Shown: positions 1 to 6,747 of the stretch, piece by piece
Position numbering within the stretch: the stretch's first letter is position 1
How the letters are laid out: each line of letters begins with the position of its first letter
Origin: Bacteroidota bacterium
GTDB lineage: Bacteria; Bacteroidota; Bacteroidia; Chitinophagales; Chitinophagaceae
DNA length: 7,721 nt
Assembly: GCA_023390215.1 (NCBI GenBank)
Contig: JAEWDG010000105.1
Coordinates: 1-7,721 of the forward strand
Direction: 5' to 3'
The notes under the pieces: model-generated
Databases searched by the model: none
What the model saw: the letters and a program-made list of their open reading frames with translations, nothing else
What the model was told of the DNA's origin: nothing
Made by a program: the position numbers and the translations under genes

Positions 1-1110
1 GTCTACCCATTGTTTTTTGGGAGAGAAGTCTTTCCCAAAACTCATGCTGATCACTTTTGCGCCATTGTCTACCGCATAACGGATCGCGTTGGCGATATCT
101 TTATCATGTTCATCTCCATCCGGCACCGCGCGCAACATCATGATCCGCACATTGTCTGCGATGCCGTTCATTCCTTTATCATTGTTTCTTACAGCGGCAA
201 TAATTCCCGAGCAATGCGTTCCATGAAAAGGCGTACCTGCCATCAGGTCGTTGTTACCATAATTTCTGTCGTTGAGATTATTTTCATCATCTTTTACAAC
301 TTCTGCACGATAAGGACGCGGAGGTGTATTTCTGGCAGCCATTTTTTCTTCTTCACCAGAGATGTACCCATTGAGTTCACTCAATAACGCTTCGTTTGTT
401 CCTTCAACTGCGTCTGCATTTTTCATGATCGCAAGGAAGCTGTTCTTCGCTTTTTCGTCTGTTGCGTTTCCTGTTTTGAAATTTTCAAGCTCAGTTCCGG
501 TATAAGTCTTCTTACCGAGTGCAACCTGTAATGTACTGTCGGCTTTGGTCAGGTTGGTTTGCATGCGCTTGAGCATAACCATTTGCATTTCTGAGCTTGC
601 AGTATCGCCCATGATTTTGGTTTCAGCTCTTTTGAAGGTTTTGTATTCTGCAAGGTCTGCTGCTGAGAGGCTGGTAGTGTCTACTGTCTTGCCTTCCCAG
701 CGAGGTTTCAGATCATAATACACGCGTGCTGCTTCATAGCTGTCTTTATTAACATTAGATCCGTCTTTTCCACCCAGGAAATTCCATCCATGGATATCAT
801 CAACATAACCGTTCTTGTCATCGTCGATACCGTTTCCGGGAATCTCTTTTTTATTTACCCATAAAATTGGTTTCAGGTCTTCATGAGTAGTATCAATACC
901 CGAATCAATTACCGCTACAGTAACCTGTTTGCTTTTCAGCTTTTTTTCTTTAATGAGATCATAGGCTTTTTCAAGGTCGATACCGTTGTATTCGGGCCCA
1001 AGCTGGTACCAGCTCTGAGGATTTTTTTCTTTTGTTCCCGTTCCCTGTGCGAATCCGCTAAGCGAAACAACCACAGCAAGCGCGAGAATAGAAATGTGTT
1101 TTTTGAACAT
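1..1110 (-). CDS. Exported subtilisin-family (S8) serine protease, C-terminal part cut off by window edge
   Basis: The frame reads from ATG at 1110 through 370 codons to the window edge without a stop, so the C-terminal part, including the expected catalytic Ser motif, lies outside. Residues 1-22 form a signal peptide (MFKK, hydrophobic core, end near GFAQG), so the enzyme is exported to periplasm or surface. The catalytic Asp is D69 in VAVIDSGID; the catalytic His is H296 in HGTHCSGI. VISMSFG at 353-359 fits the subtilisin substrate-binding strand. An acidic GNGIDDDKNGYVDD stretch (92-105), probably calcium-binding, precedes GWNFLGG. About 225 residues separate Asp and His, far more than the roughly 30 in classical subtilisins; residues about 125-285 look like a charged, largely helical insertion. 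The ALDH gene lies upstream, separated by a hairpin terminator, so this gene probably has its own promoter. The S8 family call is secure; substrate is unknown. The upstream region is A-rich (GATAAATACT before ATG), normal for Bacteroidota. Confidence 0.95.
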   Translation of the reverse strand, partial: MFKKHISILALAVVVSLSGFAQGTGTKEKNPQSWYQLGPEYNGIDLEKAYDLIKEKKLKSKQVTVAVIDSGIDTTHEDLKPILWVNKKEIPGNGIDDDKNGYVDDIHGWNFLGGKDGSNVNKDSYEAARVYYDLKPRWEGKTVDTTSLSAADLAEYKTFKRAETKIMGDTASSEMQMVMLKRMQTNLTKADSTLQVALGKKTYTGTELENFKTGNATDEKAKNSFLAIMKNADAVEGTNEALLSELNGYISGEEEKMAARNTPPRPYRAEVVKDDENNLNDRNYGNNDLMAGTPFHGTHCSGIIAAVRNNDKGMNGIADNVRIMMLRAVPDGDEHDKDIANAIRYAVDNGAKVISMSFGKDFSPKKQWVD

Positions 1111-1132
1111 AGTATTTATCTGATTATGATTG

Positions 1133-1140
1133 CGAAACTA
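1133..1140 (-). promoter_or_regulatory. Possible -7 promoter box of the S8 protease gene
   Basis: On the minus strand TAGTTTCG sits 22 nt before the protease ATG. It matches the Bacteroidota -7 consensus TAnnTTTG at all but one position. I see no TTG at the usual -33 spacing, because that interval falls inside the terminator hairpin of the preceding gene. The position relative to the ATG resembles the stronger boxes elsewhere in the window. Weak by itself; offered because a promoter is needed here if the hairpin terminates upstream transcription. Confidence 0.35.
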
Positions 1141-1145
1141 ATGAA

Positions 1146-1172
1146 ACAGGCGGCATCCTGATTGCCGCCTGT
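1146..1172 (-). terminator. Hairpin terminator downstream of the aldehyde dehydrogenase gene
   Basis: A perfect 10-bp inverted repeat, ACAGGCGGCA and TGCCGCCTGT, encloses a 7-nt loop. It begins 24 nt after the ALDH stop codon on the minus strand. The stem is GC-rich in an AT-rich surround and is followed by TTCATTAGTTTC, a T-rich but interrupted tail. This fits an intrinsic terminator; the imperfect T-tract is the main reservation. It separates the ALDH gene from the protease gene. Confidence 0.75.
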
Positions 1173-1196
1173 CAATTATTAAATAAACTTTAAACT

Positions 1197-2723
1197 TTAT
1201 AAGTCGAAGCGTATACCCTGTGCCAGTGGCAGCTTATCCGTATAATTAATCGTATTGGTCTGCCTGCGCATATATACTTTCCAGGCATCGCTACCGCTTT
1301 CCCTGCCTCCGCCGGTTTCTTTTTCACCACCGAATGCGCCTCCAATTTCAGCGCCGGAAGTACCAATGTTCACATTTGCGATTCCGCAATCACTGCCGGC
1401 ATGAGAGAGGAAGCGTTCTGATTCCCGCATGTTATTCGTAATGATGGAAGAGGAGAGACCCTGCGGAACGCCGTTTTGCAACGCGATCGCTTCATCCATG
1501 TTTTTATATTTCATGATGTAGAGGATTGGAGCGAAAGTTTCATGCTGAACAATTTCAAAACTGTTTTTCGCTTCAGCAATACATGGCTTAACATAACATC
1601 CGCTTTCGTATCCTTTACCTTTCAATACGCCACCTTCCACAATGAACTTCCCGCCTTCTTTCTTGCAGGCTTCAATGGCGTTCAGGTACATCGTCACTGC
1701 ATCTTTATCGATCAACGGACCGACATGATTTTTTTCATGCAGTGGATTACCGATTTTTAATTGGCCGTAAGCGCTTACCAGTGCTGCTTTGAACTTATTG
1801 TATACTTTCTCGTGAATGATCAATCTTCTTGTAGTGGTGCAGCGCTGACCTGCTGTGCCCACCGCGCCAAATACTGCAGCAACGATAGCGATGTCGAGGT
1901 CTGCGTGTTCTGAAATAATGATGGCATTGTTTCCTCCAAGTTCGAGCAGGCTTCTGCCCAAACGTTGTGCAACGGATCCTGCAACTGCTTTACCCATGCG
2001 GGTACTTCCGGTTGCCGATACCAGCGGAACGCGCGCGTCGTTGCTCATCCATTCTCCTGTTTCCCGATCGCCGATCACGATGGTGCTCACGCCTTCCGGA
2101 ACATTATTTTTCTTAAATACTTTTTCTACGATCTTCTGGCAGGCGACCGCGCAGAGCGGCGTTTTTTCACTGGGTTTCCACACACAGGTATCACCGCAAA
2201 CCCAGGCAAGCATGCTGTTCCAACTCCACACCGCTACTGGAAAATTGAATGCGGAGATTACGCCAACCACGCCAAGGGGATGGTATTGTTCATACATCCT
2301 GTGTCCCGGACGTTCACTGTGCATGGTTAGTCCGTGCAATTGACGGCTAAGTCCAACAGCAAAATCACAGATATCGATCATTTCCTGAACTTCACCCAGG
2401 CCTTCCTGCAGACTTTTTCCCATCTCAAAACTTACGAGCTGACCCAAAGCGGGTTTTGCTTCACGAAGCGCTTCTCCGATCTGACGGACAATTTCCCCGC
2501 GTTTTGGTGCGGGCCAAAGACGCCACTCAGCAAAAGCTGACGCGGCTGTTTCTACGGCTGTATCATAGGCATTTTTATCTGCTGTTTTTACACTGGCGAT
2601 CAACTTGCCGTCAACAGGGGAATAACTTTCAATGAGTTTACCCTTGGTAGGTATGTCTTTGGTTCCGGTGGAAACACCGTGATTCGTTGCTTTGATTCCT
2701 AATTTCTGGAGAAAATCCTGCAT
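1197..2723 (-). CDS. ALDH7-family aldehyde dehydrogenase (antiquitin type; probable L-aminoadipate-semialdehyde / piperideine-6-carboxylate dehydrogenase)
   Basis: A 508-aa NAD(P)-dependent aldehyde dehydrogenase, full length for the family. Recognised parts, numbered from ATG at 2723: FNFPVAVWSW with oxyanion Asn N160; WKPSEKTP with K183 for the cofactor; GSTRMG (239-244) of the Rossmann fold; LELGGNNA with general base E261; GQRC with catalytic C295; HETFAP with E396 and F398; then the ALDH7 signature GGAFGGEKETGGGRESGSDAW and the tail LPLAQGI. These match human ALDH7A1 closely, including the GEVQE Glu (E111) and the Arg before the catalytic Cys (R294), which as I recall bind the aminoadipate semialdehyde. 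Expected role: the last oxidation of lysine breakdown, giving alpha-aminoadipate (amaB/pcd-type in bacteria). No lysine aminotransferase is adjacent, so substrate is inferred from the family. The frame extends 10 codons further to a GTG at 2753, but that codon overlaps a perfect -7 box, so the ATG is chosen. Confidence 0.95.
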   Translation of the reverse strand: MQDFLQKLGIKATNHGVSTGTKDIPTKGKLIESYSPVDGKLIASVKTADKNAYDTAVETAASAFAEWRLWPAPKRGEIVRQIGEALREAKPALGQLVSFEMGKSLQEGLGEVQEMIDICDFAVGLSRQLHGLTMHSERPGHRMYEQYHPLGVVGVISAFNFPVAVWSWNSMLAWVCGDTCVWKPSEKTPLCAVACQKIVEKVFKKNNVPEGVSTIVIGDRETGEWMSNDARVPLVSATGSTRMGKAVAGSVAQRLGRSLLELGGNNAIIISEHADLDIAIVAAVFGAVGTAGQRCTTTRRLIIHEKVYNKFKAALVSAYGQLKIGNPLHEKNHVGPLIDKDAVTMYLNAIEACKKEGGKFIVEGGVLKGKGYESGCYVKPCIAEAKNSFEIVQHETFAPILYIMKYKNMDEAIALQNGVPQGLSSSIITNNMRESERFLSHAGSDCGIANVNIGTSGAEIGGAFGGEKETGGGRESGSDAWKVYMRRQTNTINYTDKLPLAQGIRFDL

Positions 2724-2752
2724 ATCATTATTTGTTTTTATCAAAAGGGGCA

Positions 2753-2760
2753 CAAAGATA
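2753..2760 (-). promoter_or_regulatory. -7 promoter box of the ALDH gene
   Basis: Minus-strand TATCTTTG is an exact match to the Bacteroidota -7 consensus TAnnTTTG. It ends 29 nt before the ATG at 2723, predicting a transcription start near 2745-2748 and a leader of roughly 22-25 nt. No clear -33 TTG lies at the expected spacing. It sits in the 77-nt gap after the receptor gene stop, where no convincing terminator is visible. The box decides the gene start: the upstream GTG (2753-2751) shares its last G. Confidence 0.65.
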
Positions 2761-2800
2761 TTTAATTAAGATTTGAAGGAACTTAACCTTTATCACACAA

Positions 2801-4726
2801 TCATAAACCGAATTTTATTCCGCCCATCCACCACGAACCAGGCATAGGCACACCAAAACGATCGGCATATGTTCGGTCGAAAATATTATCAGCCTGTAAA
2901 TAGAGGGCAAGTTTATTTTTCCAGACAAAAGCGTCAAGCCTCATATTCATAACAAAATAATCTCTCGACAGAGGTACGAGTGCAGAACCGCTGTTTTGAG
3001 CAGGTCGTCTTTTATATAATCCGTTCGCGCCGAGTTGAAAGATTTTGTACCGGTAACTGAAATTGAAGTTGCAGATAAAATCTGCATGCGAAGAAATATA
3101 TAAAGAGGGTGTAGTCCCATCGCTTTTACTCGTCATCCAAACCAAACCAACTGTTGTATATAAGGATTGGTTGTTACCGATATTTTTATTGAATTGAATA
3201 TCTGTTTCAAATCCTTCCGTACGCACACTTGCAATGTTTTTTGCAAGCAGATAGTTTCCTGCGGGATCGAGGTTATCTTTTCTCGGCATGTCTGCATAGG
3301 GTGTAAGCACAAAATCTATAAGCTTGCTATATTGCTTGTTGAACCAGGTGCCTGATATTTTAAATCGATTGCTGCTGATAAAATCCACACCTCCCTCAAA
3401 ACTAAAAGACCTTTCTGATTCAAGATCAGGATTTCCAATGCTGCCGCTGCTCACATAAACTTTGTTGTAGTTATTGTAACGTTCTGTAAAATCAGCATCC
3501 CTGGTTGTTTTTCCCGCGCTGGCTCTGAACTGGAATTTCTTATAACGATAGGAAAGATTTAATTGAGGTATGATGTCCCATCCCGCGCGACTGTTCCAGT
3601 CAAAACGTACAGCGGGATTGATATGCAGGGCATCTAACCATTTCCAGTTAAGGATAATAAATCCTCCTGCATAATCAACATTGTGGTTCCCACGATCGTT
3701 GGAGCGAATAGATTTTTGCTGGAGTTGAATGCCACTTGTTAATACTGTGCTTTCGCTGAATCTGTGATCGTAGGTAGCTAATGCCTGTAATATTTTTGAT
3801 TTATTCTCATTAGCGGTTGCGCTTTTGCTGAACAGGTAAAAATCCCTGGTCTGTTTATAGCCTGCATCCAAACTGAATTTGTTTTTGCCGGTTTCGTAAT
3901 TCAATTTAAGGTGGTTCCACCATGAACTTACTTTTTCGGTTGCCGTATCACTGCTGAATGAAGTATAAAAATTCTGCGCAGCGAAATCGCGGTTATCATA
4001 GGCGGTACGAAAGGAAAGGCTCCACTGTCGGGACAACCATTGTTTCACTGAAGCAGAAAAAGTTGAGTTATCAAAAAAGCCTCTTGTTCCTCTTTGCTCC
4101 TGACCCCTTGCATGATTGCTGATAATGCCTGCAGAAAATGCTGTATTGTTTTTTTGGAAAAAGCCACCCGCATTGCCAGAAAATAATCCATATTGTCCTG
4201 CTGCTACCTCCCCGGATATTTCCTGTTTGGCTGTATGTTGTTTCGCATTGAAAGTTTTGCTGATAATTTGAATTACTGCGCCTACAGCTTCGGTTCCATA
4301 GATGGCGGAAGAGGCCCCTTTCAAAACCTCGATGCGATCTATTTCCGCTACGGAAATAGGAATGTAGGCATTGAAATGCCCTGTTAACGGATCATTTAGC
4401 CGTATCCCATCCATTATCACCAATACCTGCTGGTAGGTGCCTCCACGCACGAGGATATCACTCTGCGAGCCCATGGGACCACGGGCTTGTACTTCGAGTC
4501 CGGGTAAATACCGCAGCAGTTCATCAATAGAGTGAACCGGCAATTTATTGAACTGCTCGCCCCGGATGACGAGAATATTTCTACCGGTATTTGAAGCTGT
4601 AACGGGGGTGAGTGTGGCCGTTACGGTTACAGGATCCAGTTCCAGTTCTTTTTGTTGTGCGAAAGATTTTGAAGAGACAGATGCAATAGACAATACCATT
4701 ATTGGCATTATCGATATCATACGCAT
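2801..4726 (-). CDS. BtuB-like TonB-dependent outer-membrane receptor
   Basis: A 641-aa outer-membrane transporter, energised by the TonB-ExbBD complex, for import of a bulky nutrient. Numbered from ATG at 4726: signal peptide 1-24 ending SKSFAQ; a TonB-box-like DPVTVTA at 31-37; a plug domain about 42-160 with VIRGEQF, the DILVRGG strand, VIMDGIRLNDP and YGTEAVGAVIQIIS; then a beta-barrel to the C-terminus, with late motifs DNIFDRTYADRFGVP and PGSWWMGGIKFGL. Length and layout resemble BtuB-type receptors (about 600-650 aa). There is no N-terminal carboxypeptidase-regulatory-like domain and no SusD partner, so it is not a SusC glycan receptor. Substrate (cobalamin, siderophore or other) cannot be read from sequence. 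No cobalamin riboswitch fits, because the predicted leader is only about 20 nt. The protein ends in Leu rather than the usual terminal Phe. A TTG eight codons upstream overlaps the -7 box and is rejected as start. Confidence 0.93.
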   Translation of the reverse strand: MRMISIMPIMVLSIASVSSKSFAQQKELELDPVTVTATLTPVTASNTGRNILVIRGEQFNKLPVHSIDELLRYLPGLEVQARGPMGSQSDILVRGGTYQQVLVIMDGIRLNDPLTGHFNAYIPISVAEIDRIEVLKGASSAIYGTEAVGAVIQIISKTFNAKQHTAKQEISGEVAAGQYGLFSGNAGGFFQKNNTAFSAGIISNHARGQEQRGTRGFFDNSTFSASVKQWLSRQWSLSFRTAYDNRDFAAQNFYTSFSSDTATEKVSSWWNHLKLNYETGKNKFSLDAGYKQTRDFYLFSKSATANENKSKILQALATYDHRFSESTVLTSGIQLQQKSIRSNDRGNHNVDYAGGFIILNWKWLDALHINPAVRFDWNSRAGWDIIPQLNLSYRYKKFQFRASAGKTTRDADFTERYNNYNKVYVSSGSIGNPDLESERSFSFEGGVDFISSNRFKISGTWFNKQYSKLIDFVLTPYADMPRKDNLDPAGNYLLAKNIASVRTEGFETDIQFNKNIGNNQSLYTTVGLVWMTSKSDGTTPSLYISSHADFICNFNFSYRYKIFQLGANGLYKRRPAQNSGSALVPLSRDYFVMNMRLDAFVWKNKLALYLQADNIFDRTYADRFGVPMPGSWWMGGIKFGL

Positions 4727-4747
4727 ATCTTGCTGTTTTGGTTGCCG

Positions 4748-4755
4748 CAAATATA
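4748..4755 (-). promoter_or_regulatory. -7 promoter box of the TonB-dependent receptor gene
   Basis: Minus-strand TATATTTG matches TAnnTTTG exactly. It ends 21 nt before the ATG at 4726, so the transcript should start near 4740-4743 with a very short A-rich leader. No obvious TTG occurs at -33. The TTG at 4750-4748, the first possible start of the long frame, is the last three bases of this box, so it would not be transcribed; translation must begin at 4726 or at the in-frame ATG at 4720. Confidence 0.65.
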
Positions 4756-4839
4756 GGTGTGAGTTTGATTTTTTATTAATGCTGAATGGTGGGTTGATAA
4801 GAGCTGAGTGGGGGGCTAATTTGACATCCCTTAAGTTTT

Positions 4840-4892
4840 TGTAGAATTCAAAAAAATCCTCAGGCTAGTGTTGTAAACTCAACAATTCTACA
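4840..4892. repeat. Inverted repeat with inner hairpin in the panB / receptor gap
   Basis: Arms TGTAGAATT (4840-4848) and AATTCTACA (4884-4892) are perfect 9-bp inverted copies 35 nt apart. Between them lies a second dyad, TGTTG (4869-4873) with CAACA (4880-4884), loop TAAACT. There is also an A7 run at 4850-4856, read as T7 on the minus strand. Downstream of panB the order is hairpin, 12 nt, then T7: a poor match to an intrinsic terminator but possibly a loose one. The gap 4756-4934 otherwise holds no supported gene. It could be a panB 3' structure, a regulator site or the scar of a small element; I cannot decide. Confidence 0.45.
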
Positions 4893-4934
4893 TGAGCAAC
4901 CGATCATCGTTGATGAGGTTAATCTGCGCGACAC

Positions 4935-5750
4935 TTAATAAGACTCCGACTGATCCGGGAAATCTTTTGCTTTAATATCCGCTACATATTGCTTTACTGC
5001 ATTTACAATTTCATCATGTAGTTCGAGATATCTTCTTACAAAACGTGGTTGAAATTCTTTATTAATACCGAGCATATCGTGCATTACAAGCACCTGTCCA
5101 TCGCAATTTACACCTGCACCAATTCCAATGGTGGGAATATGTAAACTTTCTGAAACTTCTTTGGCCAGGGCCGCAGGAATTTTTTCCAGTACAATCGCGA
5201 AGCAACCGGCTTCCTGCAATAACAACGCATCACGTTTTAATTTCTCAGCTTCGGCCTGTTCTTTGGCACGAACGGTATAAGTTCCGAATTTATAAATGCT
5301 TTGAGGAGTGAGCCCAAGATGACCCATTACGGGAATGCCTGTACTGATAATTCTGCGAACAGATTCCACCACTTCTTCACCACCTTCAAGTTTAACGGCG
5401 TGTCCACCGGTTTCTTTCATGATGCGGATGGCAGAATTCAATGCTTCTTTAGAATTGCCCTGGTATGAACCAAAAGGAAGGTCGACTACCACAAGGCATC
5501 TGTCGATTCCGCGAACTACCGATGATGCATGATAGATCATCTGGTCAAGTGTGATCGGCAAAGTTGTTTCGTGGCCGGCCATAACGTTACTCGCGCTGTC
5601 ACCCACAAGAATAATGTCGATGCCTGCAGCATCAAATAATTGCGCAAAAGAATAATCATAGGCTGTGATCATGGAGATTTTTTCTCCTGCAGCCTTCATT
5701 TTCTGAATGGTGTTGGTGGTGATCTTTTTGATCTCTTTGTTTACTGACAT
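4935..5750 (-). CDS. panB: 3-methyl-2-oxobutanoate hydroxymethyltransferase (ketopantoate hydroxymethyltransferase)
   Basis: A 271-aa cytoplasmic enzyme, normal family length, that transfers a hydroxymethyl group from 5,10-methylene-tetrahydrofolate to 2-oxoisovalerate, giving ketopantoate, the first committed step of pantothenate and CoA synthesis. The (beta/alpha)8 family is clear: [11 protein letters not shown] (26-36); [12 protein letters not shown] with metal ligand D51; VVDLPFGSY with D90; AVKLEGG with K120 and E122; GHLGLTPQS (143-151); VLEKIP with catalytic-base Glu E189; GIGAG (209-213); and HDMLGI (224-229). All active-site residues known from the E. coli enzyme have counterparts. 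The frame stays open 20 codons upstream to a TTG at 5810, but the family begins near [11 protein letters not shown], so the ATG at 5750 is used. No other pan genes are adjacent. A predicted promoter lies between ppx and panB. Confidence 0.97.
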   Translation of the reverse strand: MSVNKEIKKITTNTIQKMKAAGEKISMITAYDYSFAQLFDAAGIDIILVGDSASNVMAGHETTLPITLDQMIYHASSVVRGIDRCLVVVDLPFGSYQGNSKEALNSAIRIMKETGGHAVKLEGGEEVVESVRRIISTGIPVMGHLGLTPQSIYKFGTYTVRAKEQAEAEKLKRDALLLQEAGCFAIVLEKIPAALAKEVSESLHIPTIGIGAGVNCDGQVLVMHDMLGINKEFQPRFVRRYLELHDEIVNAVKQYVADIKAKDFPDQSESY

Positions 5751-5824
5751 ACCGGTTGTTTTTGAAGCGAAGGGAATTGGCTCTGCGTTAGAATAAAACA
5801 AACCCGGCAAATCGCTTGGGAAGA

Positions 5825-5832
5825 CAAAAATA
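5825..5832 (-). promoter_or_regulatory. -7 promoter box of panB
   Basis: Minus-strand TATTTTTG matches TAnnTTTG exactly and lies 13 nt after the ppx stop codon. A start near 5817-5820 would give a leader of about 70 nt before the panB ATG. No -33 TTG is evident at the usual spacing, and ppx read-through could also supply panB because no terminator is visible between them. Confidence 0.5.
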
Positions 5833-5845
5833 GAGAAAGTTTAGA

Positions 5846-6736
5846 TTAAGCCCTCCGGGAATTAAGCTCAGCCCAGAGATGCTGGATCAAACCATCTGCG
5901 AGGCCAATCTTTGGAACGTAGATCTCATTGGCACCTGCCCAGCGCATCACATTAATATAGATCGAGAGCGCAGGTACGATCACATCTGCACGGTCTTTTC
6001 GTAACTGGTATTTATTAATACGGTCATTCAGAGAGGTGCCTTCCAGTTCCCGGTAATAATCCCTTAACAGATCGAGGGGGAGGGGCTTTCCTTCTTTTTT
6101 CTTACTGAGCGAAAATATTTTATTGATGTTCCCGCCACTGCCTATGGCAACCACTTCTTTCTGCCCTTTGGTCACAGATTTAATTGAATCTTTCAGAAAC
6201 TCCCAATCCGATTCCCTCACTTTATTCTTGAGCAACCGGATCGTTCCGATATTATATGAGTTTTTATGAACTAATACCCCGTTTGCAAAGAAAGAAAGCT
6301 CCGTGCTTCCGCCGCCCACATCAATGTATAAATAGCTGTGGTCTTTATCGAGATTTTCTGCCACATGATTTTCATAAACAAGGTTTGCTTCCATGTCGCC
6401 GCTGATGATCTCAATGTCGATACCTGTTTCGGCAAAAACCCGGCGGAGAAGATCCTTGGCATTTTCCGCATCACGCATGGCACTCGTGGCACAGGCTTTT
6501 AAGGCCTCAACTTTATATGCCTCCATCAATGCCCTGTATGCTTTCATGGTTTGCATCAGCATTTCCTGTTTCTCCCCGGAGATCTGTTTGTTTTCGAATA
6601 CGTCGAAGCCCAGTCTTAACGGAACACGCACAAGGTTGAGTTTGTTGAAACAAGGATATGCATTCTGATCAGGCGTTACTTCTGTGATCAACAGTCTCGC
6701 TGCATTACTTCCGATATCTATAGCCGCTAATACCAA
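5846..6736 (-). CDS. ppx: Ppx/GppA-family phosphatase (probable exopolyphosphatase), short form with TTG start
   Basis: A 296-aa protein of the actin-like ATPase fold that probably removes terminal phosphates from polyphosphate; the family also includes pppGpp phosphohydrolases, so that activity is possible. Motifs in order: AIDIGSNAARLLI (5-17), the first phosphate loop; ACATSAMRDA (81-90); ISGDMEANLVY, where E116 aligns with catalytic E121 of E. coli Ppx; DVGGGSTEL (139-147), the second phosphate loop; GSGGNINKI (199-207); and GLADGLI near the end. It has only the two N-terminal lobes and lacks the C-terminal helical (HD-like) region of the roughly 500-aa E. coli enzymes. The start is TTG at 6736: an in-frame TAG lies three codons upstream, the first ATG is near residue 59, well beyond the phosphate loop, and the family begins right here. 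It follows ppk1 after 11 nt, so cotranscription and possibly translational coupling are likely, supporting a polyphosphate role. Confidence 0.93.
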   Translation of the reverse strand: MVLAAIDIGSNAARLLITEVTPDQNAYPCFNKLNLVRVPLRLGFDVFENKQISGEKQEMLMQTMKAYRALMEAYKVEALKACATSAMRDAENAKDLLRRVFAETGIDIEIISGDMEANLVYENHVAENLDKDHSYLYIDVGGGSTELSFFANGVLVHKNSYNIGTIRLLKNKVRESDWEFLKDSIKSVTKGQKEVVAIGSGGNINKIFSLSKKKEGKPLPLDLLRDYYRELEGTSLNDRINKYQLRKDRADVIVPALSIYINVMRWAGANEIYVPKIGLADGLIQHLWAELNSRRA

Positions 6737-6747
6737 GTTTAACTACT

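Noticed and set aside
10..387. Open frame on the plus strand opposite the protease gene
   Set aside because: Antisense to a secure S8 protease with intact motifs; its translation has no recognisable domain.
1855..2343. 162-codon plus-strand frame opposite the ALDH gene
   Set aside because: Lies wholly antisense to the conserved catalytic region of the ALDH; low-complexity Ser/Thr/Pro composition is typical of a shadow frame.
4850..4884. Intrinsic terminator for panB
   Set aside because: The hairpin has only a 5-bp stem and the T7 run starts 12 nt after it, too far for a standard terminator; kept only as an inverted repeat.
4756..4934. Cobalamin riboswitch upstream of the BtuB-like receptor
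   Set aside because: I see no B12-box-like segment, and the predicted promoter is within about 30 nt of the start codon, leaving no leader to hold one.
4825..4938. Short plus-strand frame ending in a coding-like peptide ([14 protein letters not shown]) and stopping inside the panB 3' end
   Set aside because: About 37 codons with no ATG start and no recognisable family; it crosses the inverted repeat and an A7 run. Might be a remnant of a lost gene, but chance is as likely, so it is not annotated.
6271..6492. 73-codon minus-strand frame within ppx
   Set aside because: Alternative frame of a well-supported phosphatase gene, without family resemblance.
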